Source: Bacteroidota bacterium (lineage in GTDB: Bacteria > Bacteroidota > Bacteroidia > Bacteroidales > ML635J-15). Taken from it: a stretch of 48,862 nt of DNA. The position numbers were made by a program, and so were the translations under genes. Positions 17,360 to 25,372 of this stretch are shown here, piece by piece (positions within the stretch are counted from its first letter, which is position 1; every line of letters begins with the position of its first letter). The notes beneath the pieces were generated by a model. That model had not been told where the DNA came from and searched no databases. It saw only the letters and a program-made list of their open reading frames with translations. The stretch spans positions 1 through 48,862 of the forward strand of contig JAKQEK010000338.1 of NCBI GenBank assembly GCA_029558535.1. Direction: 5' to 3'.

Positions 17360-17803
17360 ATGAAATCAAATGCGACAATATTAATAACAAGCGTCATTTT
17401 TGTATTGGTAATTTCCTGTAATGGAGGGAAAGACAAATCAGTAAAGTCAGAAAAAGAGCAAAATATAGAAACAGTTGATTCGGTACAGAATGAAAATGTT
17501 GATATATCAAGTATTGAGGATCAAATAATTGATAAAATTCTTGAATTACCAGAGGTAAAGGACAGAGCTGATTATATTGTTAAGGAAACTAATGGTGAAC
17601 GTCACCTCAAAATTTGGATTGCTGCAAGTCCAAAAGAAACAGGAAGTTATTACCTGATAAAAGCAGGGGAGGACAATGGAATGAGTTTAGTAACTCATTT
17701 TGACTTTCATGTTAATCCAAAAACATTGGAGATTAAGTATTATGATGTCTTGACAGATTCTGAATTAAGCTTAAGTGAATGGAGAGAGCAGAACAAGGAA
17801 TAG
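17360..17803 (+). CDS. Hypothetical lipoprotein
   Basis: 147 residues from ATG 17360; the earlier TTG at 17336 overlaps the exact -7 box TATATTTG (17331-17338) and is rejected as a start. Signal sequence ends VISCNGG, a good lipobox. A Lys/Glu/Asp-rich linker follows, then a small domain with RADYIVKETNGERHLKIWI, SYYLIKAGEDNGMSLVTHFDFHV and TLEIKYYD. I do not recognise a named family; the domain has the look of a small alpha/beta PepSY- or NTF2-like fold, but this is weak. Standalone gene followed by the second MITE copy. Confidence 0.7.
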   Translation: MKSNATILITSVIFVLVISCNGGKDKSVKSEKEQNIETVDSVQNENVDISSIEDQIIDKILELPEVKDRADYIVKETNGERHLKIWIAASPKETGSYYLIKAGEDNGMSLVTHFDFHVNPKTLEIKYYDVLTDSELSLSEWREQNKE

Positions 17804-17911
17804 TTTGACATATAGTTTAATTAATTATTATAACAAACGTATTTCATTATTGTTACAATTCAAAAGTATTTTATTCATAGCCAGGCTTACAGTTAAATTA
17901 TTGATAAATTA

Positions 17912-18095
17912 TAATTATTTAGCTGGCATCTATTAATCGCTTTTGTTATAGTATTTGTAGCCTCCCTATAAGGCCATAATTTGACAAATACAATTCCAAA
18001 AGCTATTGTTTAAGTTTGTGAACCCCCGACTTAAAAGTCGGGGTTACTGACATTGAGCCCTCCGGGCTCAGGTTTTTGAACCAGCTAAATAATTA
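17912..18095. repeat. MITE-like palindromic element, copy 2, with an internal insertion
   Basis: The same element as at 3321-3453, with ends TAATTATTTAGCTGG and its complement. The core 17936-18014 matches copy 1 at 78 of 79 bases. Between the CAAAAGC arm and the right end it carries about 57 extra bases (roughly 18015-18075) that form two hairpins, described separately. The insert is edged by the near-direct repeats TTTGTGAACC and TTTTTGAACC. Confidence 0.8.
18022..18071. repeat. Double hairpin inserted in the MITE
   Basis: First hairpin: CCCCGACTT and AAGTCGGGG around two A bases. Second hairpin: TGAGCCC and GGGCTCA around TCC. Paired GC-rich hairpins in an AT-rich genome look like a REP/BIME-type element. 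Copy 1 of the host element lacks it. Confidence 0.65.
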
Positions 18096-18205
18096 CGATA
18101 AATTTATTGTATTTTTTTTCTCAAACAAATTACCCTTAATATATTGCTGCTGTTTTGATGTATATATGCGGCTGGGTATTAAAGACTAAATAGATTTGTG
18201 GTTTT

Positions 18206-18249
18206 GGCGGAGATTTTGCCATTTTTGCAAAATCTGTGACAAAACCGCC
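18206..18249 (+). promoter_or_regulatory. Hairpin upstream of the xdh operon
   Basis: AGATTTTGC (18211-18219) pairs perfectly with GCAAAATCT (18227-18235); GGCGG (18206-18210) can pair with CCGCC (18245-18249) across a 9-base bulge. It lies upstream of an exact -7 box TAATTTTG (18281-18288), so from that promoter it would not be in the transcript. It could be an operator or the end of an upstream transcript. No known riboswitch class is recognised. Confidence 0.4.
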
Positions 18250-18320
18250 GTAGAATAATTCAAAAATCAATTATATTTTTTAATTTTGTTTTGCATGATA
18301 TACAAAAAACTATTAAGTCT

Positions 18321-19088
18321 ATGACCGATATACTTGTTCAAGCCTCTGAATTGATTAAACAAAACAAACCAGCTGCGTTATGTACTATTGTTGAAACAGG
18401 TGGTTCTACACCCCGCAAAGCTAACTCGCGAATGTTGGTTTTCCCGGACGGAACAATTTCCGGTACAATAGGCGGAGGCAGCGTCGAAAAAGAAGTTATT
18501 GAAACTGCTTTAAAGGTTTTAAAAACTAATAAATCTGAATTACTAAAGTGCAATCTCAAACAAGATTATGAAATGGAGTGTGGTGGCTCTATGAAAGTCT
18601 TTATTGAAGCTCTTGCTGTAATGCCCGAACTTCTGATATTCGGCGGTGGTCATATCGGGAAAGCTTTATCATCATTTGCTTCTTCTGTTGGGTTTGCTGT
18701 AACAGTAATTGATGACAGAGATGGGATATTTAACTCTTATCAGGCAGGTTCTATTAAAACCGTAAATATAGGGTATAACGATTTTATAAATAATTACGAT
18801 TTTTCTGATAATACGTACATCGTTGTTGTTACTCACCAGCACAAAAACGATTATGAAGTGCTGAGTAAAGTCTGTACTAAACCTCATGCATATCTTGGTA
18901 TGATTGGTAGTAAAATTAAGGTGGCTCAAGCCACAAAAACTTTGCTTGAAGAAAAAGTCCTTTCGGAAGAAATAATTAAACTTATTGACATGCCAATAGG
19001 CATTCCTATTAAATGCGAAACTCCCGAAGAAATTGCAATCAGTATATTAGCAAAGATTATTGACATTAAAAACCAAAATTCAAAATGA
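18321..19088 (+). CDS. xdhC: XdhC/CoxI-family molybdenum hydroxylase maturation factor
   Basis: 255 residues from ATG 18321. The TTG at 18291 lies only 2 bases past the -7 box and is rejected. The N-terminal XdhC_CoxI domain has the signature ALCTIVETGGSTPRK near residue 20 and GTIGGGSVEKEV. The C-terminal Rossmann domain begins LLIFGGGHIGKAL, followed by VIDDR and GMIGSK. XdhC binds molybdenum cofactor, promotes its sulfuration and inserts it into xanthine dehydrogenase. Its stop overlaps the start of the next gene (ATGATGA), implying coupled translation. Here xdhC comes first; in several proteobacterial operons it comes last. Confidence 0.92.
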   Translation: MTDILVQASELIKQNKPAALCTIVETGGSTPRKANSRMLVFPDGTISGTIGGGSVEKEVIETALKVLKTNKSELLKCNLKQDYEMECGGSMKVFIEALAVMPELLIFGGGHIGKALSSFASSVGFAVTVIDDRDGIFNSYQAGSIKTVNIGYNDFINNYDFSDNTYIVVVTHQHKNDYEVLSKVCTKPHAYLGMIGSKIKVAQATKTLLEEKVLSEEIIKLIDMPIGIPIKCETPEEIAISILAKIIDIKNQNSK

Positions 19089-20533
19089 TGAATAACCCCA
19101 ATCATGTTTCTTTTGTTCTTGATGGAAAAACAGTGAATTTGAATTTTGCTGATTCGAAATATAAACCAACTACAACATTACTTCAGTATTTACGTGATCT
19201 CCCCGGACATAAGAGTGTTAAAGAAGGATGTGCTGAGGGCGATTGTGGAGCATGTACTGTTGTTATGGGAGAGTTGAAAAACGATAAAATTCAGTATCGT
19301 GCCTACGATTCTTGCTTGATATTTTTGCCTGCTGTACACGGAAAACAGATAATTACTGCAGAGAATTTGGGAAATTCTGAAAATTTGCATCCTGTTCAAC
19401 AAGCTATGCACGATTATGACGGTTCACAATGTGGTTTTTGCACTCCGGGATTTGTAATGTCAATATTTGCTCTTTATAAACAAGAAGAAAAACCTGACAA
19501 AGAAGAAATTACAAACGCCCTTTCCGGAAATTTGTGCCGTTGCACAGGCTATAGACCTATTATTGAAGCTGCTGAATCTTCAATTAAAAATAGACATGAG
19601 GATCATTTTTGTAAATGTGAAGATATTATTGCCTCTTTGCTTAAAAAAATCAATACCAAAGACACAATTGAGATAATTACCGAGAAACAAAAATATTTCA
19701 TTCCTTTTACCAAGAAAGAAGCATTATCTTTGAGAAAACAATTTCCCAACGCATTATTAATTGCCGGATCAACGGATATAGCTTTAAGAGTAACAAAGAG
19801 ACATGAATTTTTACCGGAAATAATCGATCTGTCACATATCAGGGAATTGGATTGTTTTAATATTAACAAGGATAAAGCATTTATTGGCAGTAATTATTCA
19901 CTGGAAGATTTGAGAAATTCTTCAAAATCTGTTTTCCCGGCATTGAATAATATACTTAATATTTTTGGTTCCAGACAAATTCGTAATAGAGCTTGTCTTG
20001 GCGGAAATATTGGTTCTGCTTCTCCAATAGGAGATAGTATCCCGGTTTTAATGGCTTATGATGCAGAAGTAGTATTGGAAAGTGTAGAAACAAAACGCAC
20101 AATTAAACTTCGCGAATTTATTACTGGTTACAGGCAAACACAATGCAAACCTAGTGAGATTATTACCGAAATTATTGTCCCGATACCGAAAAGTGATATT
20201 TTAATAAAATCTTATAAAGTAAGTAAACGTAAGGACCTTGACATTTCAACTGTAAGCGCTTGTTTTTCTTTAAAACTCAATGAAAATAAGGTAGAAGATA
20301 TTGCCATATTTTATGGCGGAATGTCTGCTTTTACAAAAAGAGCGGTTAAAACTGAAGAAATACTGAAAGGCAAGACCTGGAACAGAAAAAATATAGAAAT
20401 AGCCATGAAATACATAACAGAAGATTACAAACCAATTTCTGATGCACGCGCAGGGTTTAAAGTAAGAGAAATAATGGCAGCAAATCTTTTGATGAAGTTC
20501 TGGGTTGAAACAAACCAAGTTTATAAGCATTAA
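19085..20533 (+). CDS. xdhA: Xanthine dehydrogenase small subunit: fused 2x[2Fe-2S] and FAD domains
   Basis: 482 residues. It passes electrons from the molybdenum site through two iron-sulfur clusters to FAD. All eight cluster ligands are present: Cys49, 54, 57, 77 for the plant-type cluster and Cys116, 119, 151, 153 for the second. After a linker of ~60 residues the FAD domain shows NALLIAGSTDIAL and RQIRNRACLGGNIGSASPIGDSIP. This fused layout matches the Rhodobacter XdhA type. The start overlaps the xdhC stop, and the xdhB start is 10 bases after this stop. The final electron acceptor (NAD+ or other) cannot be settled by eye. Confidence 0.93.
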   Translation: MMNNPNHVSFVLDGKTVNLNFADSKYKPTTTLLQYLRDLPGHKSVKEGCAEGDCGACTVVMGELKNDKIQYRAYDSCLIFLPAVHGKQIITAENLGNSENLHPVQQAMHDYDGSQCGFCTPGFVMSIFALYKQEEKPDKEEITNALSGNLCRCTGYRPIIEAAESSIKNRHEDHFCKCEDIIASLLKKINTKDTIEIITEKQKYFIPFTKKEALSLRKQFPNALLIAGSTDIALRVTKRHEFLPEIIDLSHIRELDCFNINKDKAFIGSNYSLEDLRNSSKSVFPALNNILNIFGSRQIRNRACLGGNIGSASPIGDSIPVLMAYDAEVVLESVETKRTIKLREFITGYRQTQCKPSEIITEIIVPIPKSDILIKSYKVSKRKDLDISTVSACFSLKLNENKVEDIAIFYGGMSAFTKRAVKTEEILKGKTWNRKNIEIAMKYITEDYKPISDARAGFKVREIMAANLLMKFWVETNQVYKH

Positions 20534-20543
20534 AAAGTTACCA

Positions 20544-22841
20544 ATGACAAATATAAATCACGAATCAGGAAAGTTCCATGTAACCGGAGAAGCAATCTAT
20601 ATTGACGATATGCAAATGCCGGATCGTCTTTTGCACGGTTTCGTTTATGTAAGTCCTCATGCTCATGCTAAAATAAAATCTTTCGATCTTGAAGCTGCTA
20701 AATCTGTTAAAGGTGTGCATGCTGTTTTATCTTTTAAAGATATTCCGGGACACAATCAGATGGGACCTGTAATTCAGGACGAACCGGTTTTAGCAGAAAA
20801 TGAAGTTCAATGTGTGGGACAGGCAATGTTTTTAATTGCAGCAGAAAATCAGGAAGTGGCTGATGAAGCAAAAAAGAATATAAAAGTAGAATATGAATTA
20901 CTTGAACCTAATTTATCTATTCAGGATGCAATTGCTAAAAATTCGCTTCTTCAACCTGAACGAAAAATAGAAAATGGAGATATTAACAAAGGATTTAAGC
21001 AGTCTGCTCATATTATCAGTGGTGAGTTTGAATCAGGCGGTCAGGAGCACTGGTATCTTGAGACACAGATATGCTTGGCGGTTCCGGGTGAAGGTAAAGA
21101 ATTAAAAGCATACAGTTCTACGCAGCATCCCTCTGAAACTCAGGCAATTATTGCAGAGGTTTTAGGTATAGGTAAAAATGATGTCGAAGTGGAATGCAGA
21201 AGAATGGGAGGGGCTTTTGGTGGAAAAGAGACTCAGGCAAATCACCTGGCTGCATGGGCTTCATTACTGGCTACTAAGACAGGAAGACCTGTTAAACTAA
21301 GATTGTCACGCGATGAAGATCAGAAAATTACCGGAAAGAGACATCCTTATTTATATAAATATAAAGTTGGCTTCGATGCTGAAGGTAAAATACTTGCAGC
21401 TGATATTCAACATTATGCAAATGGAGGATATGCAACAGATTTGACTATGGCAATATTGGAGAGAGGTATGCTACATGCCGAAAATTCATACTTTATTCCT
21501 AATATTCGTATTGTTGCTAAACCAATGAAGACCAATTTGCCTTCGAATGTTGCTTTTCGTGGATTTGGAGCTCCACAGGGAATTTTCTGCATCGAAAATA
21601 TAATTGATATTATTGCACGTTGTCTTAACAAAGACAGTGCTGAAATTCAATATAGAAATTTTTATGGTATAAAAGAGAATAATACTGCACCGTATGGAGC
21701 AAAAGTAGAGAATAACCGCCTTTATGTTTTGTTTGAAAAACTGATGAAATCTTCATCATACAAAAGTCGTAGAAAAGAAGTAAACATTTTTAATAAGAAA
21801 AATGAATTCTCAAAAAAAGGTTTAGCTATGACGCCTGTGAAATTTGGGATTTCATTTACTACAGCTTTTTTAAATCAGGCTGGTGCTTTAGTGAACATTT
21901 ACAGTGATGGGACTATTCTGGTAAATCATGGTGGAACTGAGATGGGGCAGGGGTTATATACAAAAATCCGTAAAATTGCAGCAGCAGAATTCGGGGTAGA
22001 TATCAAAAGCATAAAAGTAAACGCCACAAACACATCCAAAGTTCCAAACACATCGGCTACAGCAGCTTCGTCAGGAACTGACCTTAACGGAATGGCTGTA
22101 AAAAATGCAATTGAAAAGTTAAAAGCAAGACTGATTGAATTTGCTGCAGAACAATTAAGCAACATTTATGGAAAGATCGTAAAGAAAAATACAATTGTCT
22201 TTGAAAACGATTATGTTTTTGATAAGAAAAATCCTGAATTAAAAATATCATTTGAGGAGTTGATATCCAAAGCTTATATAAATCAGATAAGTCTTAGTGC
22301 AACAGGTTTTTATCGGACTCCCGATATCTATTTTGACAGAGCAGCCGGTAAGGGAAATCCATTTCATTATTATGCTTTTGGAATGGCTGTTTCTGAAGTT
22401 TTAGTGGACATTCTGACTGGAGGTGTTCAAGTCCTGCGTTCTGATATATTGCACGATGTAGGAGAGTCAATTATCCCTAATATTGATATCGGTCAGATTG
22501 AAGGTGCTTTTGTTCAGGGAATGGGTTGGGTTACAGCCGAAGAAATGAAATACGACAAAAATGGTAATCTGTTAAATCATTCTCCCGACACATATAAAAT
22601 CCCTTCAATTCAGGATATACCACAGGATTTCAGAGTTGAATTGTTGAAAGGCTATCCAAATCCAAATACAATACGAAAAAGCAAAGCTGTTGGTGAACCT
22701 CCATTTGTACTCGGATTGTCAGTATGGTTTGCGATAAAAGATGCTATTGCAGCAATAAAAGAAAACAAAATAGAGCCTAATCTTAAACTACCGGCAACAA
22801 ACGAGAATATTTTACTGGCTGTAAGTGAATTATCAGTGTAG
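20544..22841 (+). CDS. xdhB: Xanthine dehydrogenase molybdopterin-binding large subunit
   Basis: 765 residues from ATG 20544; the TTG at 20505 would overlap xdhA. Carries the two molybdopterin domains of the xanthine oxidase family. By alignment in my head with bovine enzyme numbering, Gln194 equals Gln767, Glu229 in GGAFGGKE equals Glu802, Arg307 in ERGM equals Arg880 (78 residues after the Glu, as in known enzymes), the FRGFGAPQ segment follows, and GEPPFVLG near the C-terminus supplies the catalytic Glu (bovine 1261). Glu802 plus Arg880 is the pair expected for purine rather than aldehyde substrates. Catalyses hypoxanthine/xanthine to urate in the cytosol. Last gene of the operon. Confidence 0.93.
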   Translation: MTNINHESGKFHVTGEAIYIDDMQMPDRLLHGFVYVSPHAHAKIKSFDLEAAKSVKGVHAVLSFKDIPGHNQMGPVIQDEPVLAENEVQCVGQAMFLIAAENQEVADEAKKNIKVEYELLEPNLSIQDAIAKNSLLQPERKIENGDINKGFKQSAHIISGEFESGGQEHWYLETQICLAVPGEGKELKAYSSTQHPSETQAIIAEVLGIGKNDVEVECRRMGGAFGGKETQANHLAAWASLLATKTGRPVKLRLSRDEDQKITGKRHPYLYKYKVGFDAEGKILAADIQHYANGGYATDLTMAILERGMLHAENSYFIPNIRIVAKPMKTNLPSNVAFRGFGAPQGIFCIENIIDIIARCLNKDSAEIQYRNFYGIKENNTAPYGAKVENNRLYVLFEKLMKSSSYKSRRKEVNIFNKKNEFSKKGLAMTPVKFGISFTTAFLNQAGALVNIYSDGTILVNHGGTEMGQGLYTKIRKIAAAEFGVDIKSIKVNATNTSKVPNTSATAASSGTDLNGMAVKNAIEKLKARLIEFAAEQLSNIYGKIVKKNTIVFENDYVFDKKNPELKISFEELISKAYINQISLSATGFYRTPDIYFDRAAGKGNPFHYYAFGMAVSEVLVDILTGGVQVLRSDILHDVGESIIPNIDIGQIEGAFVQGMGWVTAEEMKYDKNGNLLNHSPDTYKIPSIQDIPQDFRVELLKGYPNPNTIRKSKAVGEPPFVLGLSVWFAIKDAIAAIKENKIEPNLKLPATNENILLAVSELSV

Positions 22842-22882
22842 TAGCATATTGATAACTATTCAAGTACATAATTTAAACAGAT

Positions 22883-22933
22883 TACCGATTACAGAATTCT
22901 ACCGATTACTGAATTTTACCGATTACCAGTTAT
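22883..22933 (+). repeat. Three tandem 17-bp direct repeats
   Basis: TACCGATTACAGAATTC, TACCGATTACTGAATTT and TACCGATTACCAGTTAT are back to back, sharing TACCGATTAC. They lie 50 bases upstream of the gpmI promoter and 41 bases after xdhB. No spacers, so not CRISPR. Could be binding sites or slippage. Confidence 0.75.
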
Positions 22934-22982
22934 TATAAAAAGGCAGGAAAATAATTACCTATAATAATTGTTTTATTGTCAG

Positions 22983-23013
22983 TTTGTCAAATCTGAAAAA
23001 TAAGATACTTTTG
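22983..23013 (+). promoter_or_regulatory. Promoter of gpmI
   Basis: TTTG at 22983-22986, a 19-base spacer and TACTTTTG at 23006-23013: a full match to the Bacteroidota housekeeping consensus. The ATG is 56 bases downstream of the -7 box. Confidence 0.7.
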
Positions 23014-23069
23014 TGATAGTAATAAACAAAACTTATAGTTGTTTGTTGAGATAATAATAATTCGATTAA

Positions 23070-24593
23070 ATGAAAGCAACAAAAAAAACTCTTCTGATGA
23101 TACTCGATGGTTGGGGTAAAGGAGATGGAAGTAAAGCCGATATTATTCACGAGGCATATACTCCGAATTACGACAGGTTTTTAAAGGAATGTCCAAATTC
23201 TGAACTTCTGGCTTGTGGAGAAAATGTGGGACTGCCGGAAGGACAGATGGGTAATTCAGAAGTCGGCCATTTGAATATTGGTGCCGGAAGAATTGTCTAT
23301 CAGGATTTGGTTAGAATTAACAAAGAAATTGAATTCGGGAATTTCTTTAATAATGAAGTCCTTGTTGAAGCTTTTAAATATGCGTTGGAAAACGACAAAC
23401 AGGTTCATTTGCTAGGTCTGGTTTCTGACGGTGGAGTACACTCGACATACGAGCATTTGACAGCTTTGGTTAAACTTTCTGATAGAATGGGAGTAAAGAA
23501 AACTTTTATCCATGCATTAACTGATGGCAGAGATACTGACCCGAAAAGCGGAATAGGCTTTATCAAAGATTTAACAATAGCATTGCAGAATTCTGAAGTA
23601 AAACTTGCCAGTCTTGTTGGTCGTTATTATACTATGGATAGAGATAAGAGATGGGAGAGAGTGAAAGTTGGCTATGACCTTATGGTAAATGGCATTGGAG
23701 AAAAATCAACTAATATTGTTGAATCAATGCAAAAATCCTATGATAATGATGTTACCGATGAATTTATCAAACCTATTATAATGGTAGATTCTGTGGGGAA
23801 TCCATTGACTACAATTAAAGATAAAGATGTTGTAATTTGTTTTAATTTCAGGACGGATAGATTACGCCAGATCACAACAGTATTGACTCAAAAAGATATG
23901 CCGGAATTTGAAATGCATACCATTCCTCTGCAATATTATACTATGACTCGGTATGACGAATCATTTAAAAATATTCATATTATTTACGATAAAGATAATC
24001 TCAATAATACTATAGGAGAGATTGTGTCGAGAAATGGATTGAAACAACTGCGTATTGCAGAAACAGAGAAATATGCTCATGTTACTTTCTTTTTTAGTGG
24101 CGGTCGAGAAGATATCTTTGAGAATGAAAGTAGGGTTTTAATACCTTCTCCGAAAGTTGCTACTTATGATCTTCAACCTGAAATGAGTGCTCCTCTGGTA
24201 AAAGATGCTCTTATTAATGAAATTGACAAAAATATTCATGATCTTATAGTCGTAAATTTTGCTAATGGTGATATGGTTGGACATACAGGAGTATATCAGG
24301 CAATTAAAAAAGCTGTCGAAACTGTTGACAAATGTGTTGGAGAGGTTGTAGATGCTGCAGTTAAAAACGACTACACAGTAATGATTATTGCAGATCATGG
24401 TAACGCCGATTATGCTCTAAATATTGATAATACACCAAATACTGCACATTCCCTGAACCCTGTTCCATGTATTTTGATAAATACTGAATATAAATCTGTT
24501 GCGAATGGAATTCTAGCAGATATTGCTCCTACAATTCTAAAAATTATTGGCATTAATCCGCCTATTGAAATGACTGGAAATGTTTTGGTATGA
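23070..24593 (+). CDS. gpmI: 2,3-bisphosphoglycerate-independent phosphoglycerate mutase
   Basis: 507 residues, the family length. Interconverts 3- and 2-phosphoglycerate in glycolysis and gluconeogenesis using two Mn ions and a phosphoserine. Motifs: LMILDGWG with metal-ligand Asp13, [14 protein letters not shown] with nucleophile Ser63, [26 protein letters not shown], and the C-terminal metal cluster IADHGNADY. The start is clear from the N-terminal [12 protein letters not shown] pattern. Single gene with a strong promoter, 228 bases after xdhB. Confidence 0.97.
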   Translation: MKATKKTLLMILDGWGKGDGSKADIIHEAYTPNYDRFLKECPNSELLACGENVGLPEGQMGNSEVGHLNIGAGRIVYQDLVRINKEIEFGNFFNNEVLVEAFKYALENDKQVHLLGLVSDGGVHSTYEHLTALVKLSDRMGVKKTFIHALTDGRDTDPKSGIGFIKDLTIALQNSEVKLASLVGRYYTMDRDKRWERVKVGYDLMVNGIGEKSTNIVESMQKSYDNDVTDEFIKPIIMVDSVGNPLTTIKDKDVVICFNFRTDRLRQITTVLTQKDMPEFEMHTIPLQYYTMTRYDESFKNIHIIYDKDNLNNTIGEIVSRNGLKQLRIAETEKYAHVTFFFSGGREDIFENESRVLIPSPKVATYDLQPEMSAPLVKDALINEIDKNIHDLIVVNFANGDMVGHTGVYQAIKKAVETVDKCVGEVVDAAVKNDYTVMIIADHGNADYALNIDNTPNTAHSLNPVPCILINTEYKSVANGILADIAPTILKIIGINPPIEMTGNVLV

Positions 24594-24730
24594 AAATAAT
24601 AATACTATGTATAATATTTTTATTTAAGAAAAAGTAATTATTATTAAAATAATTTATTTAAATAATTGATAATCAAATGTTTAAATTGGCTTTTTTATTA
24701 CTAATTGGAAATAATCAATTTTAAAAATTA

Positions 24731-24762
24731 TTTGCTTTTCGATAAATCAGATATTATATTTG
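24731..24762 (+). promoter_or_regulatory. Promoter of the 32-residue membrane peptide gene
   Basis: TTTG at 24731-24734, a 20-base spacer and TATATTTG at 24755-24762, an exact consensus match. The ATG at 24779 is 16 bases farther. The region 24594-24730 before it is very AT-rich and shows no gene. Confidence 0.65.
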
Positions 24763-24778
24763 CTTTCCAAACATTGTT

Positions 24779-24877
24779 ATGTTAGACGCAAAATCGAAAT
24801 ATAGAACACTGCTGATAAGTTTAGGACTTAGTCTTTTTATAGTCAGCATCGTATTTTTGTTATCATTTTCTTTTTAA
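24779..24877 (+). CDS. Small single-pass membrane peptide (32 residues)
   Basis: ATG 24779 to TAA 24875-24877. The N-terminal nine residues are charged (Asp, Lys, Lys, Arg), followed by about 20 strongly hydrophobic residues (TLLISLGLSLFIVSIVFLLS) that would span a membrane once; the charge pattern suggests the N-terminus is inside. It has its own consensus promoter and a hairpin terminator just after it, forming a complete tiny transcription unit of about 160 bases. Below the size most gene finders accept. Family and function unknown. A signal-peptide-like remnant is the main alternative. Confidence 0.6.
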   Translation: MLDAKSKYRTLLISLGLSLFIVSIVFLLSFSF

Positions 24878-24900
24878 AGTTAAAGTTGTTTTCATAGTTA

Positions 24901-24926
24901 ATGCAGTAAGTTTTACTGCATTTTTT
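24901..24926 (+). terminator. Rho-independent-type terminator after the small membrane peptide gene
   Basis: ATGCAGTAA (24901-24909) and TTACTGCAT (24913-24921) form a perfect 9-bp stem with a 3-base loop, followed by five further T bases. Confidence 0.75.
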
Positions 24927-25046
24927 ATTATTTATCGCAATTATCCGTTAAACTTAAAATTTGTTTTAGCCATAGATTTACATTTATCATACTGGTTAAC
25001 AAAATCAGCCAAATTTTCCGCCAAAACCACATTACAAAATTCTATG

Positions 25047-25076
25047 AAAAAAAATGCCCCGACTTTCATCGGGGCA
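25047..25076 (-). terminator. Terminator of tRNA-Phe
   Basis: On the minus strand, TGCCCCGA, a 6-base loop and TCGGGGCA are followed by eight T bases. It begins 2 bases after the tRNA 3' end. Confidence 0.85.
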
Positions 25077-25077
25077 G

Positions 25078-25150
25078 TGGTACCACCTAGGGTCGAACTA
25101 GGGACACCAGGATTTTCAGTCCTGTGCTCTACCGACTGAGCTATGGTACC
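25078..25150 (-). tRNA. tRNA-Phe (anticodon GAA)
   Basis: 73 nt. Acceptor stem GGTACCA/TGGTACC with discriminator A; D arm GCTC-AGTCGGTA-GAGC; anticodon arm CAGGA-CTGAAAA-TCCTG with anticodon GAA at 34-36; variable loop GTGTC; T arm CCTAG-TTCGACC-CTAGG. CCA is not encoded. A consensus promoter lies upstream and a terminator directly downstream, so it is transcribed alone. Confidence 0.97.
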
Positions 25151-25162
25151 TTTTCGGGACTG

Positions 25163-25193
25163 CAAAAATAAAGTAAATTTTCAATTATCCAAA
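25163..25193 (-). promoter_or_regulatory. Promoter of tRNA-Phe
   Basis: Reading the minus strand: TTTG (25193-25190), a 19-base spacer and TATTTTTG (25170-25163), an exact consensus match ending 12 bases before the tRNA 5' end. The rest of the gap to 25350 shows no gene. Confidence 0.75.
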
Positions 25194-25350
25194 GAAATCT
25201 AAAATATTTTTCTTACTCAATAAATTTATTCTCTATAAGTATGTGACAATCAACAGAATCCTAATATAAACAAGGATGAAAATAGATAATAATTGCGTTT
25301 TTTATTGATTTGAATTTATTAGCACCTAAATTCATTAAAGCCGAATTTTC

Positions 25351-25358
25351 TATATTTG
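25351..25358 (+). promoter_or_regulatory. -7 box deciding the start of the M16 peptidase gene
   Basis: TATATTTG, an exact -7 match, 14 bases before the GTG at 25373. No good -33 element at the usual distance. Its place argues against the longer frame that begins at TTG 25310. Confidence 0.5.
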
Positions 25359-25372
25359 CAAAAAATTTAATT

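Noticed and set aside
18291..18320. N-terminal extension of XdhC from TTG 18291
   Set aside because: The TTG lies 2 bases after the -7 box, where transcription could not yet have begun; ATG 18321 fits the family length.
20505..20543. N-terminal extension of XdhB from TTG 20505
   Set aside because: It overlaps the end of xdhA, while ATG 20544 gives a start 10 bases after the xdhA stop and the normal domain beginning.
22883..22933. CRISPR array
   Set aside because: Only three 17-bp units with no spacers and no cas genes nearby.
24941..25165. Minus-strand frame across tRNA-Phe
   Set aside because: It reads through the tRNA and its terminator; these RNA features explain the sequence.
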